Below are positions 24,973 to 32,536 of a DNA stretch of 64,000 bases, piece by piece. Origin of the DNA: Lysinimonas soli (GTDB taxonomy: Bacteria; Actinomycetota; Actinomycetes; Actinomycetales; Microbacteriaceae); the NCBI RefSeq assembly GCF_042655435.1, contig NZ_JBHSMG010000004.1, forward strand, positions 1-64,000, written 5' to 3'. A program made the position numbers and the translations under genes. Under the pieces are notes generated by a model. That model was not told the DNA's origin, did not search any database, and saw only the letters and a list, made by a program, of their open reading frames with translations. Each line of letters begins with the position of its first letter. The stretch's first letter is position 1.

Positions 24973-25454
24973 TGGCAATGACCAGCAATGAGGGACGCGG
25001 AATGACCCCCGAGGAGCGAAACGAGTTCCTCACGACGGGAAGGATCTTCGCCAAGATCGCCACGGTGAACGAGGACGGCTTTCCGCAGGTCAGTCCCGTC
25101 TGGTACACGTGGGACGGCGAGTCGTTCCTGATCATCAGCAAGGAGCGCACCGGCATGGTCAAGAACCTCCGCCGCGACCCGCGCTGCGGCATCCTGGTCG
25201 ACAACCCCACGCTCCCCTACAAGCGGGTGAGCGCTCAAGCCGAGGTCGAGTTTCTCGAGGACTTCGAATACATCGAGCCGATGCGCGAGATGATCCTGCG
25301 CTACCTCGGGCAAGAGGGCATGGAGTACGGCGAGAGCACGTTCGAGTTCGCCCGCACCCCGTTCAAGGTGCACCCGGTGCGTATGACGAGCTGGAATGGC
25401 GGCGGCTTCGATCGCACGTTCAGCAAGGAGACCGTGTGGAAAGAGGTCCGGTGA
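24972..25454 (+). CDS. Pyridoxamine 5'-phosphate oxidase-like (FDOR) split-barrel protein
   Basis: A 160-residue flavin/F420 split beta-barrel protein. The opening RIFAKIATVNEDGFPQVSPVWYTWDGESFLIIS and KNLRRDPRCGILVDN match the FDOR-B/PNPOx pattern. Because the same genome window carries fgd and cofE, an F420H2-dependent reductase is a plausible alternative to an FMN enzyme. It begins inside the permease stop codon and ends overlapping the SDR start, so it works with this pathway. The substrate is not known. Confidence 0.82.
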   Translation: MAMTSNEGRGMTPEERNEFLTTGRIFAKIATVNEDGFPQVSPVWYTWDGESFLIISKERTGMVKNLRRDPRCGILVDNPTLPYKRVSAQAEVEFLEDFEYIEPMREMILRYLGQEGMEYGESTFEFARTPFKVHPVRMTSWNGGGFDRTFSKETVWKEVR

Positions 25455-26209
25455 CGGCTGCGAGCGCGAGGCTCAGCGGCAAACGGATCCTCGTCACCGG
25501 CGGCGGCTCCGGGATCAACTTCGCTATCGTCGAGCGTTTCATCGCCGAGGGAGCTTCGGTTTCGGTCGGTGACCTCAATCCGGGCGCCGCAGATGCCGTC
25601 ACGGCTCTCGGCGCTCGGTTCACCTCGGTCGATGTGGCCGACGCCGATGCCATCGCCGGCTGGGTCGCCACGGAGGCCGCAGCTCTCGGAGGTCTGGACG
25701 TCGTGGTCGCCGGCGCCGGGTACGAACTCGTGGCCACCGCGACCGAACTGACTGTCGAGCAGTGGGATCACCACATGGCCGTCATGCTGCGGGGTCCGTT
25801 TGTGACGTTCAAAGCGGCTCTCCCGGTGATGATCGAGGGCGGGGGCGGATCTCTCATCGCCCTCGGCTCGAATCTCTCCTTCGCCGGCCTCACCGGATTC
25901 ACCTCCTACGTGGCGGCCAAGCACGGGCTCATCGGCTTGGTGCGCGTGCTCGCGATCGACTACGCGGCACACGGGGTCCGAGTCAACGCCCTGTGCCCGG
26001 GACCGACCGACACCCCGCTCATCCGCCGCCAACTCGTCGGTGTGCCGGATCCCGATGGGCTGCTTGCTCGCTGGGAGAGTGACACCCTCCTCGGCCGCCT
26101 CGGCCGCCCCGACGAGATCGCCGCAGGCGCACTGTTCCTCGCGAGCGACGAATCGAGCTTCGTCACCGGCTCATCCCTGTTGGTCGACGGCGGGTACACC
26201 GCCCGATGA
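25451..26209 (+). CDS. SDR family NAD(P)-dependent oxidoreductase
   Basis: A 252-residue classical short-chain dehydrogenase. TGGGSGINFAI is the cofactor loop, VVAGAG the structural NAG-like motif, and the catalytic set is Ser (GSNLS), Tyr153 and Lys157 (YVAAK). DGGYTAR ends the chain. The GTG start overlaps the preceding stop as GTGA. It probably oxidises or reduces a hydroxyl/keto group of the operon's substrate. Confidence 0.9.
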   Translation: MTAASARLSGKRILVTGGGSGINFAIVERFIAEGASVSVGDLNPGAADAVTALGARFTSVDVADADAIAGWVATEAAALGGLDVVVAGAGYELVATATELTVEQWDHHMAVMLRGPFVTFKAALPVMIEGGGGSLIALGSNLSFAGLTGFTSYVAAKHGLIGLVRVLAIDYAAHGVRVNALCPGPTDTPLIRRQLVGVPDPDGLLARWESDTLLGRLGRPDEIAAGALFLASDESSFVTGSSLLVDGGYTAR

Positions 26210-27381
26210 GCGCCGCGGACCTCGATTTGGAACAACTCCTTGAGCAACTCGTCGCGATCGACTCGCGCAACCCCGATCTCGCGACCGCGAGCCCCGGCGA
26301 GCGTCCCCTCGCCGACTTCGTCGCCGACCGGCTCGGCAGAAGCGGCCTCGAGGTGACCTTCGAACCGGTGCTCGGCGAGCGCGGAAACGTGCTGGCGGTG
26401 CTCCCCGCGCGAGACAGCTCGGCGACCGTGGTGTTCGAGGCGCATCTGGACACCGTGCCGGCCGAGCCCGGAACCATGCGACTCCGACGGGATGGGCGCC
26501 GGGTGTACGGTCGCGGTGCCTGCGACACCAAGGGTTCCCTCGCGGCCATGCTCGGCGCTGCGCACCGTTTGGCGCAGAGCAATGGCCGCCGCCCCCGGAT
26601 CATCGTCGCCGCCGTGTGCGATGAGGAGTACATCATGCGGGGCGGGCAGGCTCTGGCCCGTTCCCTGCCCCCGGCCGACGCGGTCATCGTCGGGGAGCCG
26701 ACCTCGCTGCTTCCCGCGCGCGCCCACAACGGCTTCGTCCGACTCTCCGTGACGGTGGTCGGAGTGGCTGCACACAGCTCACGAGCCGAACTGGGAACGA
26801 ACGCAATCAACCAGGCTGCGGGCTTGATCCTCTATCTCGACGAGACGATCGGACAGCGGCTGCGCGCCAGCCCGGATCCGCTGTCGGGACCGACACCGCT
26901 GTCGGCCACGATGATCGAGGGCGGTACGGCACCGAATGTGATTCCCGACCGCTGCACGGTCTGGTTCGACCGACGGGTATCCCCCTCGGAGACGCCGCAG
27001 TCGGCGCTCGATGAGATCCGGTCAGCGGTGGCCGACTTCTCGGCTCGGGAGGCGGTGCGGGTCGATGTCGCTGAGCCGCTGATCGCGCTCGGCGCCCTCG
27101 ACACAAGCGCCGAAGCTCTCGCTGTGCGAGCCGCCGAGCAGGCGGCCTCCACGCTGCTCGGTCGCCCCGTGATCGCGGGCGGCCTCGGCTATTCGACGGA
27201 TGCGTGCTGCTTCTTCGATCGCCCCGACCTGCCGGCCGTCGTGCTCGGCCCCGGCTCGATCGACCAGGCTCATGGCGAGGTCGAATGGATCGACCTCGAC
27301 GAGGTGACCGTTGCGCGCGACATCTACGTGGAACTCGCGATGAACGTCGCAACTCTCAGACTCGAAGGAGACGGTGGATGA
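26206..27381 (+). CDS. M20 family metallopeptidase (ArgE/DapE type)
   Basis: A 391-residue di-zinc amidohydrolase that removes acyl or carbamoyl groups from amino acids or cleaves small peptides. Metal and catalytic residues are in place: HLDTVP (His80, Asp82), GACDTKGS (Asp107), DEE (139-141), GEPT and the C-terminal DQAHGEVEWI. The insertion domain for dimerisation is present. It overlaps its neighbours by 4 bp on both sides. Together with the Ntn-hydrolase it implies a substrate with at least one amide bond. Confidence 0.9.
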   Translation: MSAADLDLEQLLEQLVAIDSRNPDLATASPGERPLADFVADRLGRSGLEVTFEPVLGERGNVLAVLPARDSSATVVFEAHLDTVPAEPGTMRLRRDGRRVYGRGACDTKGSLAAMLGAAHRLAQSNGRRPRIIVAAVCDEEYIMRGGQALARSLPPADAVIVGEPTSLLPARAHNGFVRLSVTVVGVAAHSSRAELGTNAINQAAGLILYLDETIGQRLRASPDPLSGPTPLSATMIEGGTAPNVIPDRCTVWFDRRVSPSETPQSALDEIRSAVADFSAREAVRVDVAEPLIALGALDTSAEALAVRAAEQAASTLLGRPVIAGGLGYSTDACCFFDRPDLPAVVLGPGSIDQAHGEVEWIDLDEVTVARDIYVELAMNVATLRLEGDGG

Positions 27382-28118
27382 TCACGGACTTTCACACGCA
27401 CGTCGACGAGGCGGAAGCCTTCGGGTGGATCGACCCGCCCGAGAAGATCCTCGGCCTGCTCGACGAGGCCGGTATCGAACGCGCCGTGATCATGACCTAC
27501 ACCGACCTTCCCGGCCTCAACCCGGGCGCTCTCGAATACATCGTCGGCGCAGCGAACCAGTACCCCGACCGCCTGATCCCGTTCTTGCGGGTCAATCCGA
27601 ACCACCCGCGCGTGATGCCCGAACTCCTGGAACGGGCGCTCGCAGCGGGAGTGCGCGGACTCAAGGTCCACCCCACGACGACCCTGGCTCATCCGGCCGC
27701 CGAACCGACGCTCGAGGTGCTCCGCCTCGCAGCGCGGAGCGGCGTTCCTGTGCTCTTCCATTGCGGGGATGATCCGTACACGACGCCACAGACGCTCGAA
27801 CTCGCCGCCCAGCAGGTTCCAGACTGCAACATCGTGCTGGGTCACATGGGTGGGTACTTCCACGTGACCGACGCGATCGAGGCGGCCATCCGGCAACCGA
27901 ATCTCTACCTCGAGACCTCGGCGATGCCGTATCCCGAGATGATTCGGCAGGCCGTCGACCAGGTCGGCGCCGATCGGGTCATCTTCGGCAGCGACGGTCC
28001 CGGCTGTAACCCCCGGCTCGAGTTGGCGAAGATCACCTCGATCGGGCTGCCGACGGAACAGGAGCGTCTGGTCCTCGGCGGAAACGCGGAGCGACTGCTG
28101 GGAGGCACGGCGGCATGA
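27378..28118 (+). CDS. Amidohydrolase 2 family TIM-barrel hydrolase
   Basis: A 246-residue metal-dependent hydrolase or decarboxylase. All ligands of the family are visible: DFHTH (His6, His8), GLKVHP, LFHCGDDP, LGHMGG and FGSDGP. The start ATG overlaps the M20 stop (ATGA). It probably hydrolyses or decarboxylates a late intermediate. The next gene is its degenerate paralogue, and the pair may form a hetero-oligomer. Confidence 0.88.
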   Translation: MITDFHTHVDEAEAFGWIDPPEKILGLLDEAGIERAVIMTYTDLPGLNPGALEYIVGAANQYPDRLIPFLRVNPNHPRVMPELLERALAAGVRGLKVHPTTTLAHPAAEPTLEVLRLAARSGVPVLFHCGDDPYTTPQTLELAAQQVPDCNIVLGHMGGYFHVTDAIEAAIRQPNLYLETSAMPYPEMIRQAVDQVGADRVIFGSDGPGCNPRLELAKITSIGLPTEQERLVLGGNAERLLGGTAA

Positions 28119-28843
28119 TCGACTCACTCGTCGTCCTCGGGAACAACCTCTTCCGTCCCGGGCTCAGTGTCGAGGCGGCCGTGGCGTCCTCGTCACGACT
28201 CGGCCTGGAGGGAATGGTTGCGGCCCCGGCCCGCGACACCGACTACAGCGTCGTCGATGCCAACGATCGGCTGGCACGCGATGCCGAAGGGCACCCCGGC
28301 ATCCGCCGTCTGGTTCGAGTCGATCCGAATCAGGGGCGAGCCGCCGAGAACGAACTGCGACGGGGGATCACGGAACTCGGCTGTGTCGGGCTCTTCCTCA
28401 ATCCTGACGAAGAGGTCTTCCGTATCCAGGATGCCGAGCCCGTGGTGCGAGTCGCCGCCGGCCTCGGGATCGCCACGGTGATCGTCGCAGGAGTCCCACT
28501 CCGGTCGGAGGCGCTGCAGATCCTGGAGCTCTCGGCCAAGGTGCCTGACGCGCGCCTCATCCTGAGCTCAGGAGGTCAGGTCAACATCACCGGGCTCGGC
28601 ATGGCGGACGCCTGGATCGCGCTTGAGCGCAATGCGAACATCGCCGTGCTCTCCAACGGTGAATACCGTCAGGACTATCTGGAGAGGATCGTGCGCGAAC
28701 TGGGCCCCGAACGCCTGCTCCTGGGCACGATGGCTCCGTACTACGACCGCGCGTTCGAGATCGCTCGGATCGAGAACATCGCCTATTCCGCCAGCGATCG
28801 AGCGCTCGTCGTCGGCGGGAATGCACGGCGCATCTTCGGCTGA
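28115..28843 (+). CDS. Amidohydrolase-like paralogue without metal ligands (pseudoenzyme)
   Basis: A 242-residue protein that aligns end to end with the preceding amidohydrolase but has replaced every ligand: DFHTH becomes VLGNN, KVHP becomes FLNP, FHCGDD becomes IVAGVP, GHMGG becomes SSGGQ and GSDGP becomes GTMAP. The frame is intact and overlaps its neighbour by 4 bp, so it is maintained, not decayed. A regulatory or structural partner is the best guess. It is the last gene of the operon. Confidence 0.8.
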   Translation: MIDSLVVLGNNLFRPGLSVEAAVASSSRLGLEGMVAAPARDTDYSVVDANDRLARDAEGHPGIRRLVRVDPNQGRAAENELRRGITELGCVGLFLNPDEEVFRIQDAEPVVRVAAGLGIATVIVAGVPLRSEALQILELSAKVPDARLILSSGGQVNITGLGMADAWIALERNANIAVLSNGEYRQDYLERIVRELGPERLLLGTMAPYYDRAFEIARIENIAYSASDRALVVGGNARRIFG

Positions 28844-28985
28844 CCGAGTAGGCCGAAATCCCCGTGATTTAGGGGCTCTTGGGATGACACGGACCCTCAT
28901 AGGATCACGTCGCATGTCGTCGTAGCCAATCTGTTGCCACGGAGAGCTCTGATCTGCGACACGCTGTGGGACCCGGCGATGGCCC

Positions 28986-29014
28986 TTGGCATACCCCATC
29001 TATCAGAGTATTCT
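28986..29014 (+). promoter_or_regulatory. Promoter of the PadR gene
   Basis: TTGGCA, 17-bp spacer, TATTCT, with 6 nt to the ATG at 29021. It is a near-consensus, leaderless promoter. Confidence 0.6.
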
Positions 29015-29020
29015 CGGCGC

Positions 29021-29371
29021 ATGAAATCCGTCGAACTTCGTGAACCCAGCTTCTGGGTTCTCACCGCTCTTGCCGGCGGCCGCAGCCATGGGTACGCCTT
29101 GATCCAAGAGACGAAGTCGCTCTCGTCAGGCCGCGTCGAGCTCAAGGTCCCCACCTTGTACGCGGCCCTCGACCGCCTCCGCGAACAGGGCCTAGTCGCC
29201 CCCGACGGCGACGAGGTGACCGACGGCAGGCTCCGACGGTTCTTTCGTCTGACCGATGACGGTGCGGCTCGCCTCCGCGAAGAGATTGAGCGAATGGAAG
29301 CCAACGCAAGGCAAGCGAAGTCGCGCCTGCGGATGCGGCCCACCCAGGTAGCAAGAAAGGCCATGGCATGA
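29021..29371 (+). CDS. PadR family transcriptional regulator
   Basis: A 116-residue winged-helix regulator. FWVLTALAGGRSHGYALIQE and LKVPTLYAALDRLREQGLV ... RRFFRLTDDGAARLREE are the PadR signature. The upstream in-frame start (28934) is rejected because a strong promoter places the transcript start at the ATG used here. It overlaps the following membrane-protein gene by 4 bp (ATGA). Such PadR/membrane pairs usually self-regulate. Confidence 0.9.
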   Translation: MKSVELREPSFWVLTALAGGRSHGYALIQETKSLSSGRVELKVPTLYAALDRLREQGLVAPDGDEVTDGRLRRFFRLTDDGAARLREEIERMEANARQAKSRLRMRPTQVARKAMA

Positions 29372-30165
29372 GCGGCGCCGACGCCGCGCTCCCGCTCGAC
29401 GGCGATCGGAGTGCGGGCTCGCCTGAGTCTGCTCTCGCAGCCGAATATCGGCAGCTGATGCGCTGGTATCCCCATCGGTGGCGTCGAGACAACGAAGACG
29501 CGATGCTCGGGGCCTTGCTCGACCAGGCCGAGGACGAGGGGCGCGAGCACCCGACGGACGCGGAGCGAACGGCGCTTGTGCGCTCGGGGTTGGCGCAATG
29601 GTTCGGGTTCCCGGTTCCGGGCCAGCGGCTGCGCCTCATCCCATTGATCGTCGGAGGCGCGCTGTCGGTCTTCTATGCGACTGTCGTGATCTGGTCGCCA
29701 CAGACCAACTACCCCGGTTCGATTGGCCCGTTCTCGAACCCGTCGATCATCACCTGCGTACTGCTGAGCCTCGCGCTTGTCATTGGGCTCTTCACTCGAG
29801 CCCGAGTTGCAGACGTCTTGGCGCTGGCGGCTGCGGCGGTCGAGATCGTCATCGGCGTCCTTGCAGCACTCCACCCGACGCTCGGGCCGGAGCCGTGGCA
29901 AGGGCCGAGCCCCAGCACCGCCGCCCTGTTCGCAGGTATCGCAATTCTGAGCAGCGTCACTCTTGGTCGAGGTTGGGCCTCCGCCGCCGGTGCGTTGCTG
30001 GTGGTCGCGGGGACCGCATCGATGATGGTCGTCAACTTCGTTCAGGCCGAGCTCGGAATGTTCTCTGTCTTGTCGACCATCCTTGTTGCGGTCATCGTGG
30101 CGGCTGTCGTCGGAGCCATCGCCATCTCCATCCGGCACCGCAGGATCAGCAAGAGGTCAGTGTGA
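29368..30165 (+). CDS. Membrane protein coupled to PadR
   Basis: A 265-residue protein of unknown function. The N-terminal soluble part contains EYRQLMRWYPHRWRRDNEDAM, a segment typical of PadR-linked membrane proteins in Actinobacteria. It is followed by about six transmembrane helices (near 91-110, 125-143, 147-168, 185-202, 208-225, 232-255) and a basic tail. It is translationally coupled to PadR. Confidence 0.75.
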   Translation: MSGADAALPLDGDRSAGSPESALAAEYRQLMRWYPHRWRRDNEDAMLGALLDQAEDEGREHPTDAERTALVRSGLAQWFGFPVPGQRLRLIPLIVGGALSVFYATVVIWSPQTNYPGSIGPFSNPSIITCVLLSLALVIGLFTRARVADVLALAAAAVEIVIGVLAALHPTLGPEPWQGPSPSTAALFAGIAILSSVTLGRGWASAAGALLVVAGTASMMVVNFVQAELGMFSVLSTILVAVIVAAVVGAIAISIRHRRISKRSV

Positions 30166-30221
30166 GCGCCCGCGCCAATGGCCGCCGGACAACGAGTTCA
30201 CGCCGACTCTCCCTCTATGGC

Positions 30222-30262
30222 TCGGGAAACAGATCAACTCCCCCGCAAACACGGGAGAGTTG
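30222..30262 (-). terminator. Terminator after tRNA-Glu
   Basis: Minus-strand stem CAACTCTCCCG/CGGGGGAGTTG (11 bp, one G-T pair) with the loop TGTTTG, followed by ATCTGTTT. It begins 8 nt after the tRNA 3' end. Confidence 0.6.
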
Positions 30263-30269
30263 GAAGAAG

Positions 30270-30342
30270 TGACCCCAGCGGGATTCGAACCCGCGTTACC
30301 GCCGTGAGAGGGCGGCGTACTAGGCCACTATACGATGGGGCC
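30270..30342 (-). tRNA. tRNA-Glu (CTC)
   Basis: A 73-nt cloverleaf. The acceptor GGCCCCA pairs with TGGGGTC, the discriminator is A, the T-arm has GGTTCGAATCC, and the anticodon loop CTCTCAC gives CTC. The CCA end is not encoded. Confidence 0.95.
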
Positions 30343-30428
30343 GTCACGACAACTTGACGAGTATGCCATACCTTGAGGGGCCCACGCCATTCGACGAGGG
30401 CCATCTCCAAGCCATGGAGGGCCGCTGG

Positions 30429-31364
30429 TCAGGTGGGCGTCGCAGCCAGCACGCGCAGGGCGCCGGGAACGAGCTCCACGTCGATGGGGGCTCGTCCGAT
30501 GCGCTCGCCGTCGGCGTAGACGATCACGCCCTCGCCCGCAATCCGCACGCGCCTGGCGCGATCGATCGAGACCTTGGGATGCCGCACGTGAGTGCCCTTG
30601 AAGACGCTCGGAAAGATCCGGATGAAGTTCAGCCGGCTCAGCGGGCGCACGATCATGACATCGAGCAGGCCGTCGTCGAGACGGGCATCCGGCGTGATCT
30701 TCATGCCGCCGCCGAGCGAGATGCCGTTGCCGATCGAGACCATGTTGGCGTCGACGACGAACTCGCGGTCGTCGAGGGTCACCGTGTAGTGGATCGGCTT
30801 GAGCCGCACCAGCTCGATACCCAGCGCGATGATGTACCGGCTCGGCCCGCGCGGGTGGCGCATGAGGTTGGCGCGCTCGTTGACGGTGGCGTCGAATCCG
30901 GCGCTCAGCGAGCAGGCGAACCATCGCTCGGCGGGAACACCGTCGTCGTCGAGGTAGTGGATCAACCCGGCGTCGACCACGCGCGGAGGGTGCTGCAGGG
31001 CCTCGGCCAGGGCATCCACCGAGGCCTCGGTGTCGTCGAATGGCAGCCCCAGTGAACGGGCCATGTCGTTGCCGGTGCCCGAGGGGACGATTCCGAGCGG
31101 GACCTTCGTGCCGGCCAGGAGGTTGGCGCCCAGGTTGACCATGCCGTCTCCGCCGACCACGACGAATCCATCCGGTTTCGACCGCACCGCCGCGCGCGCG
31201 GTCGTGAGCAGCGACTCGTAGTCGGGTTCCGTCAGCGAGGTGACCTCGTGCCCCATCGCCCGCAGCGTCTGCACGACCGCGGGCCCGATGTCGCGGGTCG
31301 TCCCGAACGAGGCCGAGGGGTTGATCGCGACGACGACTCGCTTGACCTGAAAATGGTCCGCCAC
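30429..31364 (-). CDS. Diacylglycerol kinase family lipid kinase
   Basis: A 311-residue DagK/YegS-type kinase that phosphorylates diacylglycerol or a related lipid alcohol. The catalytic-domain motifs are INPSASFG, VVGGDGMVNLGANLL and LGIVPSGTGNDMARSLGLP. The C-terminal beta-sandwich includes GNGISLGGGMKITPDARLDDGLLDV. The GTG start has GGAGG upstream. It stands alone, and the lipid substrate is not determined by sequence. Confidence 0.9.
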   Translation of the reverse strand: MADHFQVKRVVVAINPSASFGTTRDIGPAVVQTLRAMGHEVTSLTEPDYESLLTTARAAVRSKPDGFVVVGGDGMVNLGANLLAGTKVPLGIVPSGTGNDMARSLGLPFDDTEASVDALAEALQHPPRVVDAGLIHYLDDDGVPAERWFACSLSAGFDATVNERANLMRHPRGPSRYIIALGIELVRLKPIHYTVTLDDREFVVDANMVSIGNGISLGGGMKITPDARLDDGLLDVMIVRPLSRLNFIRIFPSVFKGTHVRHPKVSIDRARRVRIAGEGVIVYADGERIGRAPIDVELVPGALRVLAATPT

Positions 31365-31477
31365 ACGGGCCTCCGGGATGCTCGTCTCGCGCGATCGCCG
31401 CGCATCGTCGCGCGTGCCTGGACTCTATCGTCCCGCACCGGTGAGAGCTGCCACACCGGGCGGGGATGCGCGCCGTC

Positions 31478-31483
31478 TAGGGT
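31478..31483 (+). promoter_or_regulatory. -10 element of a probable leaderless promoter
   Basis: TAGGGT with 6 nt to the ATG at 31490. Confidence 0.4.
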
Positions 31484-31489
31484 CGGAGA

Positions 31490-32527
31490 ATGGACGGGAT
31501 CGGGCTGGGGTTGCATGCCGAGCCGGTCGACGCAGAGTTGTTCGAGGCCCTGGCCCGCGCTCATCCGCGGCTGGGACTCGATGGTCTGCTGAGGCGGCCC
31601 GGCCGCCGGGCGCGGGTTTCTCGCCCCCGGGCCGAGGCCGCGGCGTGGGGTTTCCGCTGGCCGCTGCTCGAGTCGCACACCCGACGCTGGTGGCCGCAGG
31701 GGGTCGACACGCGACCGGATGGCAGCGACATCCTCGTCGTGAGCTGGTTCGCACAGGACCGTCGCGGGCGCTCGACCGGATCGCGCCTCACCGTCGTCGA
31801 TCTGCGCGACGCGCGACGCCCGCGCTTCCACCACGTTCTGCTGGTCGAGGCGGTGCGCGGCGACGACGGCCGGGTGCAGATGGATCCCGTGCTCGTGCAC
31901 GCGGGCGGCCTCGCCTGGGTGGGCGACCGGCTGTATGCCGCAGCGACCTTCGACGGGCTCGTCGCCTTCGGCCTCGCCGACATCCTCGACACGCGCGCGG
32001 GAGGCACGCGGGCCGGGGGCCGACGACCGGCCGCCCCGTTCGGCGCCCGCTTCGTGCTCCCGCTCTCGGCACGGCTCCGTGCTACGACTCCGGATGCGGC
32101 ACGATCGCTGCGCTACTCCTTCGTCTCGGTCGAGCGCGGCGGCACCGCGGCACGGCCGCAGCTGGTCGTGGGCGAGTTCGGCGACGAGGCCCGCGGGCGG
32201 CGGATCGCCCGCGTCGCACTCGCGGCCTCGTCCGCACCGGGCGACGCCGCCGAGGTGGTCGAGATCGCCGAGCCCGGCATCGCCCGGATGCAGGGCGCCT
32301 GCCTCATCGAGAGCACCTGGTTCGTCAGCGCGAGCAACGGCCTACGGCCCGGCGACCTGTGGGTCGGAAACGCCGCCGGATGGACGCGGCACCCCGGCGT
32401 GCTCCCCGCCGGGCCAGAGGACCTCGCGGCCTCCGTCGACGGCTCGACGATCTGGTCGCTCAGCGAGTGGCCGGGAGCCCGCTGGGTGTTCCGCATCGAC
32501 CCGGCCGGGTGGGCCGCGCGCCGCTGA
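31490..32527 (+). CDS. Conserved hypothetical protein, beta-propeller-like
   Basis: A 345-residue soluble protein without a signal peptide. It has repeating beta-rich stretches that read like propeller blades: QGVDTRPDGSDILVVSWF, SRLTVVDLRD, HAGGLAWVGDRLYAAATFDGLVAFGLADI, MQGACLIESTWFVSASNG, and SLSEWPGARWVFRIDP at the end. Similar uncharacterised proteins are common in Streptomyces and relatives. There is no catalytic motif I recognise. It is convergent with copB, leaving 9 bp. Confidence 0.7.
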   Translation: MDGIGLGLHAEPVDAELFEALARAHPRLGLDGLLRRPGRRARVSRPRAEAAAWGFRWPLLESHTRRWWPQGVDTRPDGSDILVVSWFAQDRRGRSTGSRLTVVDLRDARRPRFHHVLLVEAVRGDDGRVQMDPVLVHAGGLAWVGDRLYAAATFDGLVAFGLADILDTRAGGTRAGGRRPAAPFGARFVLPLSARLRATTPDAARSLRYSFVSVERGGTAARPQLVVGEFGDEARGRRIARVALAASSAPGDAAEVVEIAEPGIARMQGACLIESTWFVSASNGLRPGDLWVGNAAGWTRHPGVLPAGPEDLAASVDGSTIWSLSEWPGARWVFRIDPAGWAARR

Positions 32528-32536
32528 TCGCGCCCG

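Noticed and set aside
28859..28890. Possible terminator after the catabolic operon
   Set aside because: Only a 4-5 bp stem (CCCC/GGGG) with no U-tract is visible, too weak to call.
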